A DNA stretch of 64,000 nucleotides from PALSA-610 sp038213435 (lineage in GTDB: Bacteria; Actinomycetota; Acidimicrobiia; IMCC26256; PALSA-610), in contig JBBQTI010000006.1 of assembly GCA_038213435.1 (NCBI GenBank), positions 50,117 to 114,116 of the forward strand, read 5' to 3'. Of the stretch, positions 41,945-49,831 are shown piece by piece. Each line of letters begins with the position of its first letter. Positions within the stretch are counted from its first letter, which is position 1. The notes below the pieces were generated by a model. It searched no databases. It worked only from the letters and a program-made list of their open reading frames with translations, and was not told the origin of the DNA. A program made the position numbers and the translations under genes.

Positions 41945-43366
41945 CTACCCGTTGAAGGCGGATTCCGTGAGCGCGAGTGGGTTGTATATCTGGCGGTTGT
42001 GATTCTGCGCTGCTGATACGGGTTGCCCGGGCGCTTCGAAGAAAAGGGTGTCGCGCCCCTGGAAGAAGTTTGTGTAGCCCTGGTGCGGATCGGTCCCGGC
42101 AATGCTGCTCGTGATCCAAGTGCCGCTCGCGCCATAGGAGAACTTGTCGCCGGTGCACTGCGTCACCGGGTTCGGCGTGGTCGCGTTGTCGTAGTAGTAG
42201 TTCGTTTTGCTGAGGCCGCTGATGTTCGTGTTCACGCGTTCGACGTGGGTCAGCGAACCTTGCGGGCCGTCGACCTTCTCCCAATTGGGAGCGCCGCTCG
42301 CGGGCGAGTCGGGCAAGCCGTCGACATCGACGCCGCCGAGGTTGCGCGAATTGACGTAGCGCATGCCCGACGCGGCCGGGCTGTAATCCCAGAAATCCAT
42401 GATGCTCGGGATGGGATGGACGCGCAGGTCGGTGATGATGTCTTCCCGCCGGTCGTAGAACAGGTGCGTACGCTCCGTGTACGGGCCGCTGTTCGCGCCG
42501 ATGTAGCTGCGGATCGCGCGTACCGGGCCCACGATGTTCGCGATGAACGCGCCTTCGCCACTGTCGAACGTGTCTTCCGATCGTGCGCATTCCCCGGGCG
42601 CGAACAATGCCTTGTGGCGATCGACGATATCGACGCGCGTCGCCGCGCCGGCCTTCAGCACGATCAGGTCGTCGAGCCAACGGTCGCCGAAATGCCTCCT
42701 GTAGGAAGCTGTCGACACAACAGAGTTCTCGGGATTCGGACCTGTGCTGAATCCGTAAGTGGACTTGTAATCACCGGAGAGCAGTCGGAACGTGTAGCCG
42801 ACATAGTGGCGGCCCGCGCCCGGCGTCAACGTCGTTCCCGAACGGCGGAACAGGTAGAAATACGCGGTTGCGCCCGTGAGCGGATCGTCCGCCTGCACCC
42901 GCACGCCACTGTTGTGCAACACCCCGGCCGGCTCACTGAAGGCCGAGGGGGTTTGCGCACCCATGTCGCGTGCCATGATCGCGATCTCGTCGAGGCCGCC
43001 CAGCGCTCCACTGCCCGCGCCTGCATACGTCGTCGGATCCGCATACACGACGACGTTGACGGGGTCCGTCGTGTTGGCCGCTTGCCCGTACACGGTGTTC
43101 AGTTCGACGCGCTTGCGTTGATCGACCTGTACCGGCACCTGCAGCCAGCCACTCGACCAACGAAACGCCACGATGTCGCCGACCGGTACATTCTTCAGCG
43201 ACGGCACGAGCGAGGCGGCGACGACGACGGGATCTGCGGGCCGGGACTGGGCGATCGAAGGCACGACTCCCGCGGCGGGACGGGCCACCGATCCAGCGGT
43301 CGCGACCACAACGCTCAGCGTCGCGAGGACTCCGCCAATCCTTCGGCCTCGTGTGGTGACTCGCAT
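41945..43366 (-). CDS. Large secreted protein of unknown function
   Basis: This 473-aa exported protein starts with basic residues and a hydrophobic signal (IGGVLATLSVVVATAGSVAR). It contains conserved-looking blocks FRWSSGWLQVPVQVDQRKRV, GLDEIAIMARDMGAQTPSAF, FGDRWLDDLIVLKAGAATRV, REDIITDLRVHPIPSIMDFW and a late Asn/Tyr-rich segment TNYYYDNATTPNPVTQC. No enzyme motif is evident to me. Composition suggests a beta-rich extracellular protein. It and the smaller secreted gene downstream share direction but are 216 bp apart. Confidence 0.65.
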   Translation of the reverse strand: MRVTTRGRRIGGVLATLSVVVATAGSVARPAAGVVPSIAQSRPADPVVVAASLVPSLKNVPVGDIVAFRWSSGWLQVPVQVDQRKRVELNTVYGQAANTTDPVNVVVYADPTTYAGAGSGALGGLDEIAIMARDMGAQTPSAFSEPAGVLHNSGVRVQADDPLTGATAYFYLFRRSGTTLTPGAGRHYVGYTFRLLSGDYKSTYGFSTGPNPENSVVSTASYRRHFGDRWLDDLIVLKAGAATRVDIVDRHKALFAPGECARSEDTFDSGEGAFIANIVGPVRAIRSYIGANSGPYTERTHLFYDRREDIITDLRVHPIPSIMDFWDYSPAASGMRYVNSRNLGGVDVDGLPDSPASGAPNWEKVDGPQGSLTHVERVNTNISGLSKTNYYYDNATTPNPVTQCTGDKFSYGASGTWITSSIAGTDPHQGYTNFFQGRDTLFFEAPGQPVSAAQNHNRQIYNPLALTESAFNG

Positions 43367-43435
43367 GCGGTTCCTTCCGGTCGCTCGGCCAGACCCTACC
43401 CGTCCGAGGCGTCGGTGGTTGATGTGCGCATCACC

Positions 43436-44077
43436 TCAGTTCGACATGTCGCGCACTCCATACATCGCGCGTAGGAGCTCGACGACGGACGCGGGCGCCT
43501 TCGCCACCGACCCGGCGTCGAACGGCGGCTGCGGGTCGTACTCGATGCCCAGTTGCACGGCCTGCGCGAACTCGTCGCCCGCGATGCGCGCCGCCAACGT
43601 GAGCGCCATGTCGATTCCCGCCGACACGCCGGCCGCGGTCATGATCTTGCCCCGCTCCACTACCCGGTGACCCGTCGGGATCGCGCCGTACTCTCTCAGC
43701 CGCTCGAGCGACGCCCAATGCGTCGTCGCCTCCTTGCCATCGAGGAGGCGCGCGGCCGCGAGCAGCATCGAACCGGTGCATACCGATGTCGTCCAGGTCG
43801 TCGTCGCGTCGATCGCGCGGATCCACGCGAGCAGATCGTCGTCGCCCTCGAGCGCGCGCGTGGCGAACCCGCCGGGCACGACGAGCACGTCGGCGCCCTT
43901 GATCTCGTCGAGCGAATAGTCGGCGACCAGCGCGAGAAACGTGTTGTCGGTGCGGATCTCACCGGCGGAGCGGGCGACGAACTTGACCTCTGCTTCGGGC
44001 AGGCGCTGCAACACCTCGTAGGGCCCGACGATATCGAGCGCGGTGATGCCGTCGAACAGGAGACAGACGATGTCCAC
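43436..44077 (-). CDS. DJ-1/PfpI superfamily protein, isonitrile-hydratase-like
   Basis: This 213-aa GATase1-like protein has the nucleophile elbow TWTTSVCTGSMLLAAARLLD, GADVLVVPGGFATRALEGDD with the oxyanion Gly, and GKIMTAAGVSAGIDMALTLA at the C-terminal part. The Cys in SVCTGS followed by a nearby His (THWASLE) matches the isonitrile hydratase/AraC N-domain subgroup. There is no DNA-binding domain. Hydration or hydrolysis of a small metabolite is likely. Divergent from the lipoprotein gene with ~40 bp between starts. Confidence 0.78.
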   Translation of the reverse strand: MDIVCLLFDGITALDIVGPYEVLQRLPEAEVKFVARSAGEIRTDNTFLALVADYSLDEIKGADVLVVPGGFATRALEGDDDLLAWIRAIDATTTWTTSVCTGSMLLAAARLLDGKEATTHWASLERLREYGAIPTGHRVVERGKIMTAAGVSAGIDMALTLAARIAGDEFAQAVQLGIEYDPQPPFDAGSVAKAPASVVELLRAMYGVRDMSN

Positions 44078-44121
44078 GGAGGCTCCTATACGTTTGAGCT
44101 ATGCGAGTCGGGAACCCAAGT

Positions 44122-44709
44122 ATGTCCGACGTGGGCCGCCGGATCGCAGTGGTCCTACTGCTTGCAGCAGTCATGGTCGGGCCGGCGGCGTGCAGCAGCA
44201 GCGCCGAGCAGGCGACCCCGGCGAACAGCACGACCACCACCTCGACAGCCGCCGCATCGCCCGCGGCATCCACGAGCACCGCGACGACGCCGCCCGCCGC
44301 ATCTTCTTCCACACCGACGACGATCCCCGGACCACAGACCGGTTGGCCGGGTCCGTCCCTGCGGGCAGATGGCACCGTCCCCGTCGCAGCATTCAACGCG
44401 TTTGTCGACACGAGCCGGGCGACATGGAGGCAATCGCCGCTGCGCACCTCCGTCGAGTTCCTGCAACTCGACGACACGACCGCGGTCACCACGACGGTGC
44501 GCGTGACGACCAATCCCGATTCGCTCCGCCAGGCCGATGTCGTCGTCACCGCCGACGGGCTGCTCGACGACTCGGTGCGCGGCACGCGATTCGAGGTGCA
44601 CCTCACACGTCGGAGCGATACGAGCTGGCGGCTCACCTCGGCTCGATGGTCGCAGCAGTGCCAACCCAACCGCGGGCATCAGGACTTCACACCCGCGCTC
44701 TGTGTCTGA
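44122..44709 (+). CDS. Lipoprotein with Thr/Ala/Ser-rich linker
   Basis: From ATG 44122 (GGGA 8 nt upstream; ATG 44101 is an alternative) the 195-aa product has a lipoprotein signal with lipobox PAAC, a ~55-residue Thr/Ser/Ala/Pro linker and a C-terminal domain (VPVAAFNAFVDTSRATWRQS, FLQLDDTTAVTTTVRVTTNP). Two Cys near the end (QQCQPN and PALCV) could pair. No recognised family. It is followed by a 57-aa secreted peptide gene on the same strand. Confidence 0.6.
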   Translation: MSDVGRRIAVVLLLAAVMVGPAACSSSAEQATPANSTTTTSTAAASPAASTSTATTPPAASSSTPTTIPGPQTGWPGPSLRADGTVPVAAFNAFVDTSRATWRQSPLRTSVEFLQLDDTTAVTTTVRVTTNPDSLRQADVVVTADGLLDDSVRGTRFEVHLTRRSDTSWRLTSARWSQQCQPNRGHQDFTPALCV

Positions 44710-44796
44710 ACGAGCGGCACTCGACGGGCACGACGAGCAGCAGCAGACTTCCTCCCACTTCGCGGCCGCGGGCCGCGAGGCGGAAAGGGGGGAACC

Positions 44797-44970
44797 GTGA
44801 AGAAACGCACGATGCACATCGTGACCGCGGCGATGGTGGTCGCGGCGCTTGGGGTCACCGTGGTGCCGGCGTTCGCCGGCCAGCCGGGGCCGGGTGACAA
44901 GCAATGCATCCCGGGTCAGCAGGGCAGCCCGCATCCGGGATTCAAGGCGGGCGTCTGCCCCAACCCGTAG
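44797..44970 (+). CDS. 57-aa secreted mini-protein
   Basis: GTG 44797 follows a strong AGGGGGG ribosome-binding site at 4-nt spacing. The 57 codons give a lysine-rich N-terminus, a hydrophobic signal (TAAMVVAALGVTVVPAFA) with A-x-A cleavage, and a 30-residue mature peptide rich in Gly and Pro with exactly two Cys (KQCIPGQQG and AGVCPNP). Too short for standard gene callers. Third positions are strongly G/C. I know no family; an exported structural or signalling peptide is conceivable. Confidence 0.65.
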   Translation: MKKRTMHIVTAAMVVAALGVTVVPAFAGQPGPGDKQCIPGQQGSPHPGFKAGVCPNP

Positions 44971-45064
44971 CGGTCAACTACGGCGACATGCACCTGCGCG
45001 GGGTCGTACCCGCGCTCGTGCGACATCTCGCGGCGCCAAGGCCAGCTACGATCGCCCGCCGCTC

Positions 45065-46210
45065 ATGGATCTCTCCTTCAGTCCCGACGAGGACGCGTTT
45101 CGCGCCGAGTGTCGAGCCTGGCTCGAGACCAACGTGCCGCGCCCGGCGCTGCCGTCGGGCGACACGCGCGGCGGCTTCATCGCGCACCTCGACTGGGAAC
45201 GCGCGCTCTTCGACGCCCGCCTCGCGGTGGTGTCGTGGCCGCACGAGTTCGGCGGGCGCGATGCGAGTCTCTGGGAATGGCTCATCTTCGAGGAGGAGTA
45301 CTACCGCGCCGGTGCGCCGCAACGAGTGACGCAGAACGGCATCTTCCTGCTCGCGCCCACGATCTTCGAGTACGGCACGCCCGAGCAGCAGGCGCGCATC
45401 CTGCCCAAGATGGCGTCCGGCGAGCAGACGTGGTGCCAGGGCTGGTCGGAGCCGAACGCGGGCAGCGACCTCGCCGGCATCCAGAGCAAGGCGCTTCGCG
45501 ACCACGCCGCCCGCGGCTGGCGATTGTCGGGGCAGAAGACGTGGACGACGCGCGGCGCGTTTTGCACCCACCTCTTCGGCCTCTTCCGCAGCGACCCCGA
45601 CGCGGAACGCCATCACGGCCTCACGTACTTCTTGGTCGACCTGGCATCGCCCGGAGTGACGGTGCGCGGCGTCGAACGTCTCGACGGCGACGAAGGATTC
45701 GCCGAAGTCTTCCTCGACGACGTCCTCGTTTCCGACGACGACGTGCTCGGCGAGCCGAACCAGGGATGGGCCGTCGCGATGTCGACGACCGGCTCCGAGC
45801 GCGGACTCACGCTCCGGTCTCCCGGCCGCTTCCTCGCCACCGCACAGCGATTGATCGACCTGTACCACGCCCGCGGCGACGATCCCGAGGTACGCAATCG
45901 GGTCGTCGCCGCGTACCTCGACGCGGAGGCCTATCGCTGGCAGACCTACTGGACCGTCACCCGCGCGGTCGAGGGCGGACGCACCGGCGCGGAGTCGTCG
46001 ATGGTAAAGGTGTTCTGGTCCGAGCTCGACGTTCGCCTACACGAGCTCGCGCTCGAGCTGTTGGGCGCGCACGCGGAGCTGCTCGACGGTGATACCGGAG
46101 TGTGGATGAAGGGCTACGAGTTCGCGCTCGCCGGACCGATCTACGCCGGCACGAACGAGATCCAGCGAAATGTGATCGCGGAGCGCGTGCTGGGAATGCC
46201 GAGGCGCTGA
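45065..46210 (+). CDS. Acyl-CoA dehydrogenase, large subunit of a heteromeric pair
   Basis: The 381-aa protein begins MDLSFSPDEDAFRAECRAWL and carries VSWPHEFGGRDASLWEWLIF, WSEPNAGSDLAGIQSKALRD, SGQKTWTTRGAFCTHLFGLF and IYAGTNEIQRNVIAERVLGM. As in the 29860 enzyme, the classical catalytic Glu of IYEGT is missing (Ala). The next gene, 2 bp downstream, is a shorter dehydrogenase. Steroid degraders use alpha2beta2 enzymes (for example FadE28/29 or FadE31/32) in which one subunit lacks the base. So I read this as the non-catalytic or FAD-shaping half of such a pair. Confidence 0.78.
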   Translation: MDLSFSPDEDAFRAECRAWLETNVPRPALPSGDTRGGFIAHLDWERALFDARLAVVSWPHEFGGRDASLWEWLIFEEEYYRAGAPQRVTQNGIFLLAPTIFEYGTPEQQARILPKMASGEQTWCQGWSEPNAGSDLAGIQSKALRDHAARGWRLSGQKTWTTRGAFCTHLFGLFRSDPDAERHHGLTYFLVDLASPGVTVRGVERLDGDEGFAEVFLDDVLVSDDDVLGEPNQGWAVAMSTTGSERGLTLRSPGRFLATAQRLIDLYHARGDDPEVRNRVVAAYLDAEAYRWQTYWTVTRAVEGGRTGAESSMVKVFWSELDVRLHELALELLGAHAELLDGDTGVWMKGYEFALAGPIYAGTNEIQRNVIAERVLGMPRR

Positions 46211-46212
46211 CC

Positions 46213-47115
46213 GTGCGGTTCGCGTTCACCGACGACCAGGTGGCGTTTCGCGACGCGGTGCGTGAGCTCCTGGAGAAGGAGTGCTCGCCCGCGCACGTCC
46301 GCGACGCTTGGACGAACGCCACCGGACGCATCCCCGGTCTGTGGGACAAGCTCGCCGAGATGGGCGTGGTCGGTCTGCTCGCGCGCGACGAGCGCGGGGG
46401 GCTCGGGCTCACGATGGTCGATCTCGTGCTGATCCTCGAGGAGACCGGCCGTTGCGCGGCGCCCGAGCCGCTCGTCGAAACGGCGGCCTTCGGCGTGCCG
46501 TTGCTCGACCGAACCGATCTCACGGTCGCGGCCGGGCGTGAGCTCGTACCCTGGGCCGACACGGCCGGCGTCATCGTCACTGCAGCCGGCCGTTTCGAAC
46601 CCGGCGCGGTCGAGCTCGTCGCGTGTCCGTCGGTCGACGGCGCGCGCCGCATGTTCGAGGTTCGGGGCACACCGACGCCGATCGCCGACGACGCGCTCGC
46701 GGCCGCCTTCGACCGCGGAGTCGTCGGTACTGCGGCCCAGCAATGCGGCCTCGCGCAGCGCATGCTCGACATGACGGCCGCGTACGCGAAGGAGCGACGA
46801 CAGTTCGGGGTCCCGATCGGCTCGTTCCAGGCGGTCAAGCACCACCTTGCGAATGCACGGATCGCCCTCGAGTTCGCCCGTCCGCTCGTCTACCGCGCCG
46901 CCGCGACGCTCGATCCCGTGCACGCCAGCATGGCGAAATGCAAAGCCGACGAGGCCGCGCTGGTAACGGCCCGGGCGGCGCTGCAATGCCACGGCGCCAT
47001 CGGATACACGACCGAGTACGACCTGCACCTCTATATGAAACGCGCGTGGGCGCTGGCGCGCTCGATGGGCGACGCCCCTTTCCATCGCAAAAGGATCGGC
47101 GCTGCGATCCTTTAG
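46213..47115 (+). CDS. Acyl-CoA dehydrogenase, small subunit of a heteromeric pair
   Basis: This 300-aa GTG-start protein is ~80 residues shorter than standard acyl-CoA dehydrogenases, with a reduced N-terminal region and middle beta domain. It keeps FAFTDDQVAFRDAVRELLEK, GLTMVDLVLILEETGRCAAP, RRQFGVPIGSFQAVKHHLAN and CHGAIGYTTEYDLHLYMKRA. The Glu in GYTTEYD sits where this short family places its catalytic base. Together with the upstream subunit it likely forms one steroid-type heterotetrameric dehydrogenase. A 9-bp stem hairpin spans its stop codon before fadA6. Confidence 0.78.
   Translation: MRFAFTDDQVAFRDAVRELLEKECSPAHVRDAWTNATGRIPGLWDKLAEMGVVGLLARDERGGLGLTMVDLVLILEETGRCAAPEPLVETAAFGVPLLDRTDLTVAAGRELVPWADTAGVIVTAAGRFEPGAVELVACPSVDGARRMFEVRGTPTPIADDALAAAFDRGVVGTAAQQCGLAQRMLDMTAAYAKERRQFGVPIGSFQAVKHHLANARIALEFARPLVYRAAATLDPVHASMAKCKADEAALVTARAALQCHGAIGYTTEYDLHLYMKRAWALARSMGDAPFHRKRIGAAIL
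47090..47113 (+). promoter_or_regulatory. Hairpin spanning the stop of the small dehydrogenase gene
   Basis: AAAGGATCG (47090-47098) pairs perfectly with CGATCCTTT (47105-47113) around a 6-nt loop. It overlaps the end of the dehydrogenase ORF and lies just upstream of the fadA6 start, where it could modulate the ratio of the two products. No U-tract follows, so full termination is doubtful. Confidence 0.4.
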
Positions 47116-47125
47116 CATGGCCGCG

Positions 47126-48274
47126 ATGAACGAGGCCTACATCGTCGATGCGGTGCGCACCCCGGTCGGGAAGCGCAACGGGGCGCTCGCGCACGTGCAC
47201 CCTGCCGATCTCGGCGCGCATTCCATCCGCGCGCTGTTCGATCACGTCGACCTCGATCCCGCCACGGTCGACGACGTCGTGTTCGGGTGTGTCGACACCA
47301 TCGGTCCGCAAGCCGGCGACATCGCGCGCACGTGCTGGCTCGTCGCCGGGATGCCCGACGAGGTGCCGGGAACCACGGTCGACCGTCAGTGCGGATCGTC
47401 GCAGCAGGCTGTTCATTTCGCCGCGCAGGCGGTGATGTCGGGAACGGCCGATCTCGTCGTCGCCGGCGGCGTACAGAACATGAGCGCGATCCCGATCAGC
47501 GCCGCCATGCTCGCCGGCGAGCAGTACGGCTTCACGAACCCGTTCAGCGGGTCCCCGGGATGGGAGGCGCGTTACGGCACCCAAGAAGTGTCGCAGTTCC
47601 GTAGCGCGGAGATGATCGCCGAGAAGTGGAACATCAGCCGCGACGACATGGAGACATACGCGGTCGAGTCGCACGGGCGCGCGCTACGAGCCCGGGCCGA
47701 GGGACGGTTCGCCAAGGAGATCGTGGCACTCGGAGACGCTCGACACGACGAAGGACCGCGCGAGCCGGATCTCGACAAGATCCGGGCGCTTCCCACCCTC
47801 GTCCCCGGGGGCCGGCTCACGGCCGCCATGGCCTCGCAGCTGTCGGACGCGTCCGCCGCGCTCCTGATCGCGAGTGCGGATGCGGTGCGCACGCACGCGT
47901 TGTCGCCCCGGGCCCGGATCCACCACCTTTCCGTGCGCGGCGCCGACCCGGTGTGGATGCTCACCGCGCCCATTTCCGCCACCGCGCACGCGCTGGGCAA
48001 GTCGGGATTGAGACTCGACGACATCGACCTCGTCGAGATCAACGAGGCGTTCGCGTCGGTGGTCATCGCCTGGCAGAAGGAGACGGGCGCCGACATGGCG
48101 AAGGTAAACGTCAACGGTGGCGCGATCGCGCTCGGGCACCCATTGGGCGCGACCGGCGCGCGCCTCATGACGACACTGCTCCACGAGTTGGAGCGCACGG
48201 GCGGCCGCTACGGCCTTCAGACCATGTGCGAGGGCGGCGGCCAGGCCAACGTCACGATCATCGAGCGTTTGTAG
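47126..48274 (+). CDS. fadA6: Acetyl-CoA acetyltransferase of steroid-ring degradation (FadA6-type)
   Basis: This 382-aa thiolase has blocks I recall from mycobacterial FadA6: YIVDAVRTPVGKRNGALAHV, VFGCVDTIGPQAGDIARTCW, VDRQCGSSQQAVHFAAQAVM (nucleophile Cys), GGVQNMSAIPISAAMLAGEQ, YGTQEVSQFRSAEMIAEKWN, INEAFASVVIAWQKE, NGGAIALGHPLGATGARLMT (His) and the C-terminal CEGGGQANVTIIERL (second Cys). FadA6 performs the final thiolysis of the C/D-ring product. The start at 47126 is preferred over 47117 because it aligns with the family N-terminus. The 3' end overlaps the convergent DnaJ-like gene by 17 bp. Confidence 0.87.
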   Translation: MNEAYIVDAVRTPVGKRNGALAHVHPADLGAHSIRALFDHVDLDPATVDDVVFGCVDTIGPQAGDIARTCWLVAGMPDEVPGTTVDRQCGSSQQAVHFAAQAVMSGTADLVVAGGVQNMSAIPISAAMLAGEQYGFTNPFSGSPGWEARYGTQEVSQFRSAEMIAEKWNISRDDMETYAVESHGRALRARAEGRFAKEIVALGDARHDEGPREPDLDKIRALPTLVPGGRLTAAMASQLSDASAALLIASADAVRTHALSPRARIHHLSVRGADPVWMLTAPISATAHALGKSGLRLDDIDLVEINEAFASVVIAWQKETGADMAKVNVNGGAIALGHPLGATGARLMTTLLHELERTGGRYGLQTMCEGGGQANVTIIERL

Positions 48275-48986
48275 GCGCGCGTGCCCTGAGGCGGCGGCCA
48301 CCCAGCGCCACGAATACCGGACCACCTACCAACAACTTGAGTGCGACGATCGCGAGAGTGATGTCGCGGCCGAACGTGCTCGCGTCGACGACGACGTGCG
48401 CCGGGTTCGCCGGGTCGTAGCGAACGGCGACGGTCGGCCCGAGATTGCTCCCCTCGCCGTGCTGTTGCGGTTCACGGGTACGCACGACCCGTCCGTCGGC
48501 GGTGACGAACGAGACGTCGCCGTCGCCCACGCGCACGGCGGTAATCGGACGGAAGCGCGCATGGCGCTGCGCGTCGCGTTGGTGCAGCTGCCAGGTGAGC
48601 ATTGCCGCGCCGGCACCGAGCAGGGTCACCAACGCGCCCGCGACGAGCGCGGTCCACGCGCGGCGGCGCGTCCAGCGGGTCGGCGGCCCAGCCTCGGATG
48701 GCGCCGTCGCGGTGTGCCGATCGTCGCGCTCCGCGACCGGCGCGCGCGGCGGGCCGGACCCATCACGAGTGCGGTCGAACTCGCGGCGCGTGCGGTGGTT
48801 CGACAGCACGCCGTACGCGACCACGAGCTCGTTGAATTGCAACGCGGTGTCGGGATCGCTACTCGTATCCGGGTGGAGTTGCTTCGCCCGAGCGCGAAAT
48901 GCTCGGGCGATCTCGTCACCGGTCGCCGATACATCGACGCCGATCACGGCGTAGTAGTCGGTGCGGACCCGAGCACCCGTCTGCAC
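48258..48986 (-). CDS. J-domain membrane protein with DUF3592-like C-terminus
   Basis: This 242-aa protein has an N-terminal J domain (DYYAVIGVDVSATGDEIARA, then QLHPDTS with the HPD tripeptide) at residues ~9-70, a basic/Pro linker and a transmembrane helix (ALVAGALVTLLGAGAAMLTW, ~113-132). An extracytoplasmic beta module (VRVGDGDVSFVTADGRVV, VAVRYDPANPAHVVVD) and a second hydrophobic segment near the end follow, as in DUF3592 proteins. It could recruit DnaK to the membrane. Convergent with fadA6. Confidence 0.75.
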   Translation of the reverse strand: MQTGARVRTDYYAVIGVDVSATGDEIARAFRARAKQLHPDTSSDPDTALQFNELVVAYGVLSNHRTRREFDRTRDGSGPPRAPVAERDDRHTATAPSEAGPPTRWTRRRAWTALVAGALVTLLGAGAAMLTWQLHQRDAQRHARFRPITAVRVGDGDVSFVTADGRVVRTREPQQHGEGSNLGPTVAVRYDPANPAHVVVDASTFGRDITLAIVALKLLVGGPVFVALGGRRLRARAPTNAR

Positions 48987-49031
48987 CGCGCCAAGGTACC
49001 CGCGACGTCAGTCGTCAGTGTCAGTCGTCCC

Positions 49032-49244
49032 TCATTGCGACCGCGTCGGGGTGACATTCGTCTTCGGGACGTAGTCGTCACCCTCGATGACCCGCGCCAC
49101 GCCGTGGAAGCTCGCCCGCAGCTCCTGCGCGCATGCCGCGCACGGCCCTGCGAAACGCAGCATCGTCTCGGCCCCACAGCGGAGGCACGGCATCGCCTCG
49201 GCCGGGAAGGAGTTGGGATCGAAGTGCACGAGTCCGAGGGCCAT
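49032..49244 (-). CDS. Small zinc-ribbon protein
   Basis: The 70-aa product contains CLRCG (residues ~20-24) and CAACAQ (~35-40), spaced like a zinc ribbon, then a helix (ELRASFHGVARVIEGDD) and a polar tail. Two CxxC knuckles predict one zinc site. The ATG at 49244 starts the most compact version. It lies between the J-domain gene and a VOC-family gene on the same strand; function unknown. Confidence 0.65.
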   Translation of the reverse strand: MALGLVHFDPNSFPAEAMPCLRCGAETMLRFAGPCAACAQELRASFHGVARVIEGDDYVPKTNVTPTRSQ

Positions 49245-49271
49245 GCCCGCATCCTCGCGCGTCGCGCGCCG

Positions 49272-49831
49272 TCAGGAGGCGATCGAGGGAGACATGAACG
49301 CGATCGGGACCGTCAGCCCGCAGGCCGCGTGCCGCAGTGTGGCGATCCGACGTCCGGGCTGCGTCGCATCCTTGATCGGGCCCAGCCGGTCGCCGAGCAG
49401 TCGCGCACACGCCTCGAGATCGGCGACTGTCGGCGAGAGACCCCACAAGCGCTCGCCGTCACCGTCGATGGGGCCGACGAGCTCGATGATGACGTCGCCC
49501 GCCCGGAAGAACGTCTGCGTCCGGCCGTCGCCGAGATCGCGGACCCGTCGCACCTCCAGACCGAGCCGTCCATACGCGCGGATCGTGCGGTCGGGGACAT
49601 CGGTGAAGACGACCAGATGATCGAGCCCGATCGCGCCGTTCGGGTGTTCGGCGGGCTCCACACCACCGCCGTCACCGAGCTCCCAGCCGGCAATCCATGC
49701 TCGCCGATCCCCGTCCGCATGCGTAGGTGCCCGAGCCGACATGCACCATCGGCATCGACGGCGAAGCCGGCTCGCCTCCACGTGTCCGCGTCGCCGGAAA
49801 GATCGAGGCCGATGAGCGCCGGCGCACTCAA
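49272..49831 (-). pseudogene. VOC/glyoxalase-like protein interrupted by a one-base deletion
   Basis: TTG 49831 overlaps the LLM gene stop (TTGA). The first ~40 codons read MSAPALIGLDLSGDADTWRR to LGHLRMRTG. Then the sense continues in the -1 frame (DRRAWIAGWELGDGGGVEPA, AIGLDHLVVFTDVPDRTIRA, GDVIIELVGPIDGDGERLWG) to the stop at 49272. Adding one G to the G4 run at 49709-49712 restores a ~186-aa protein. A homopolymer indel is a common sequencing error, so the gene may be intact in the organism. Confidence 0.7.
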
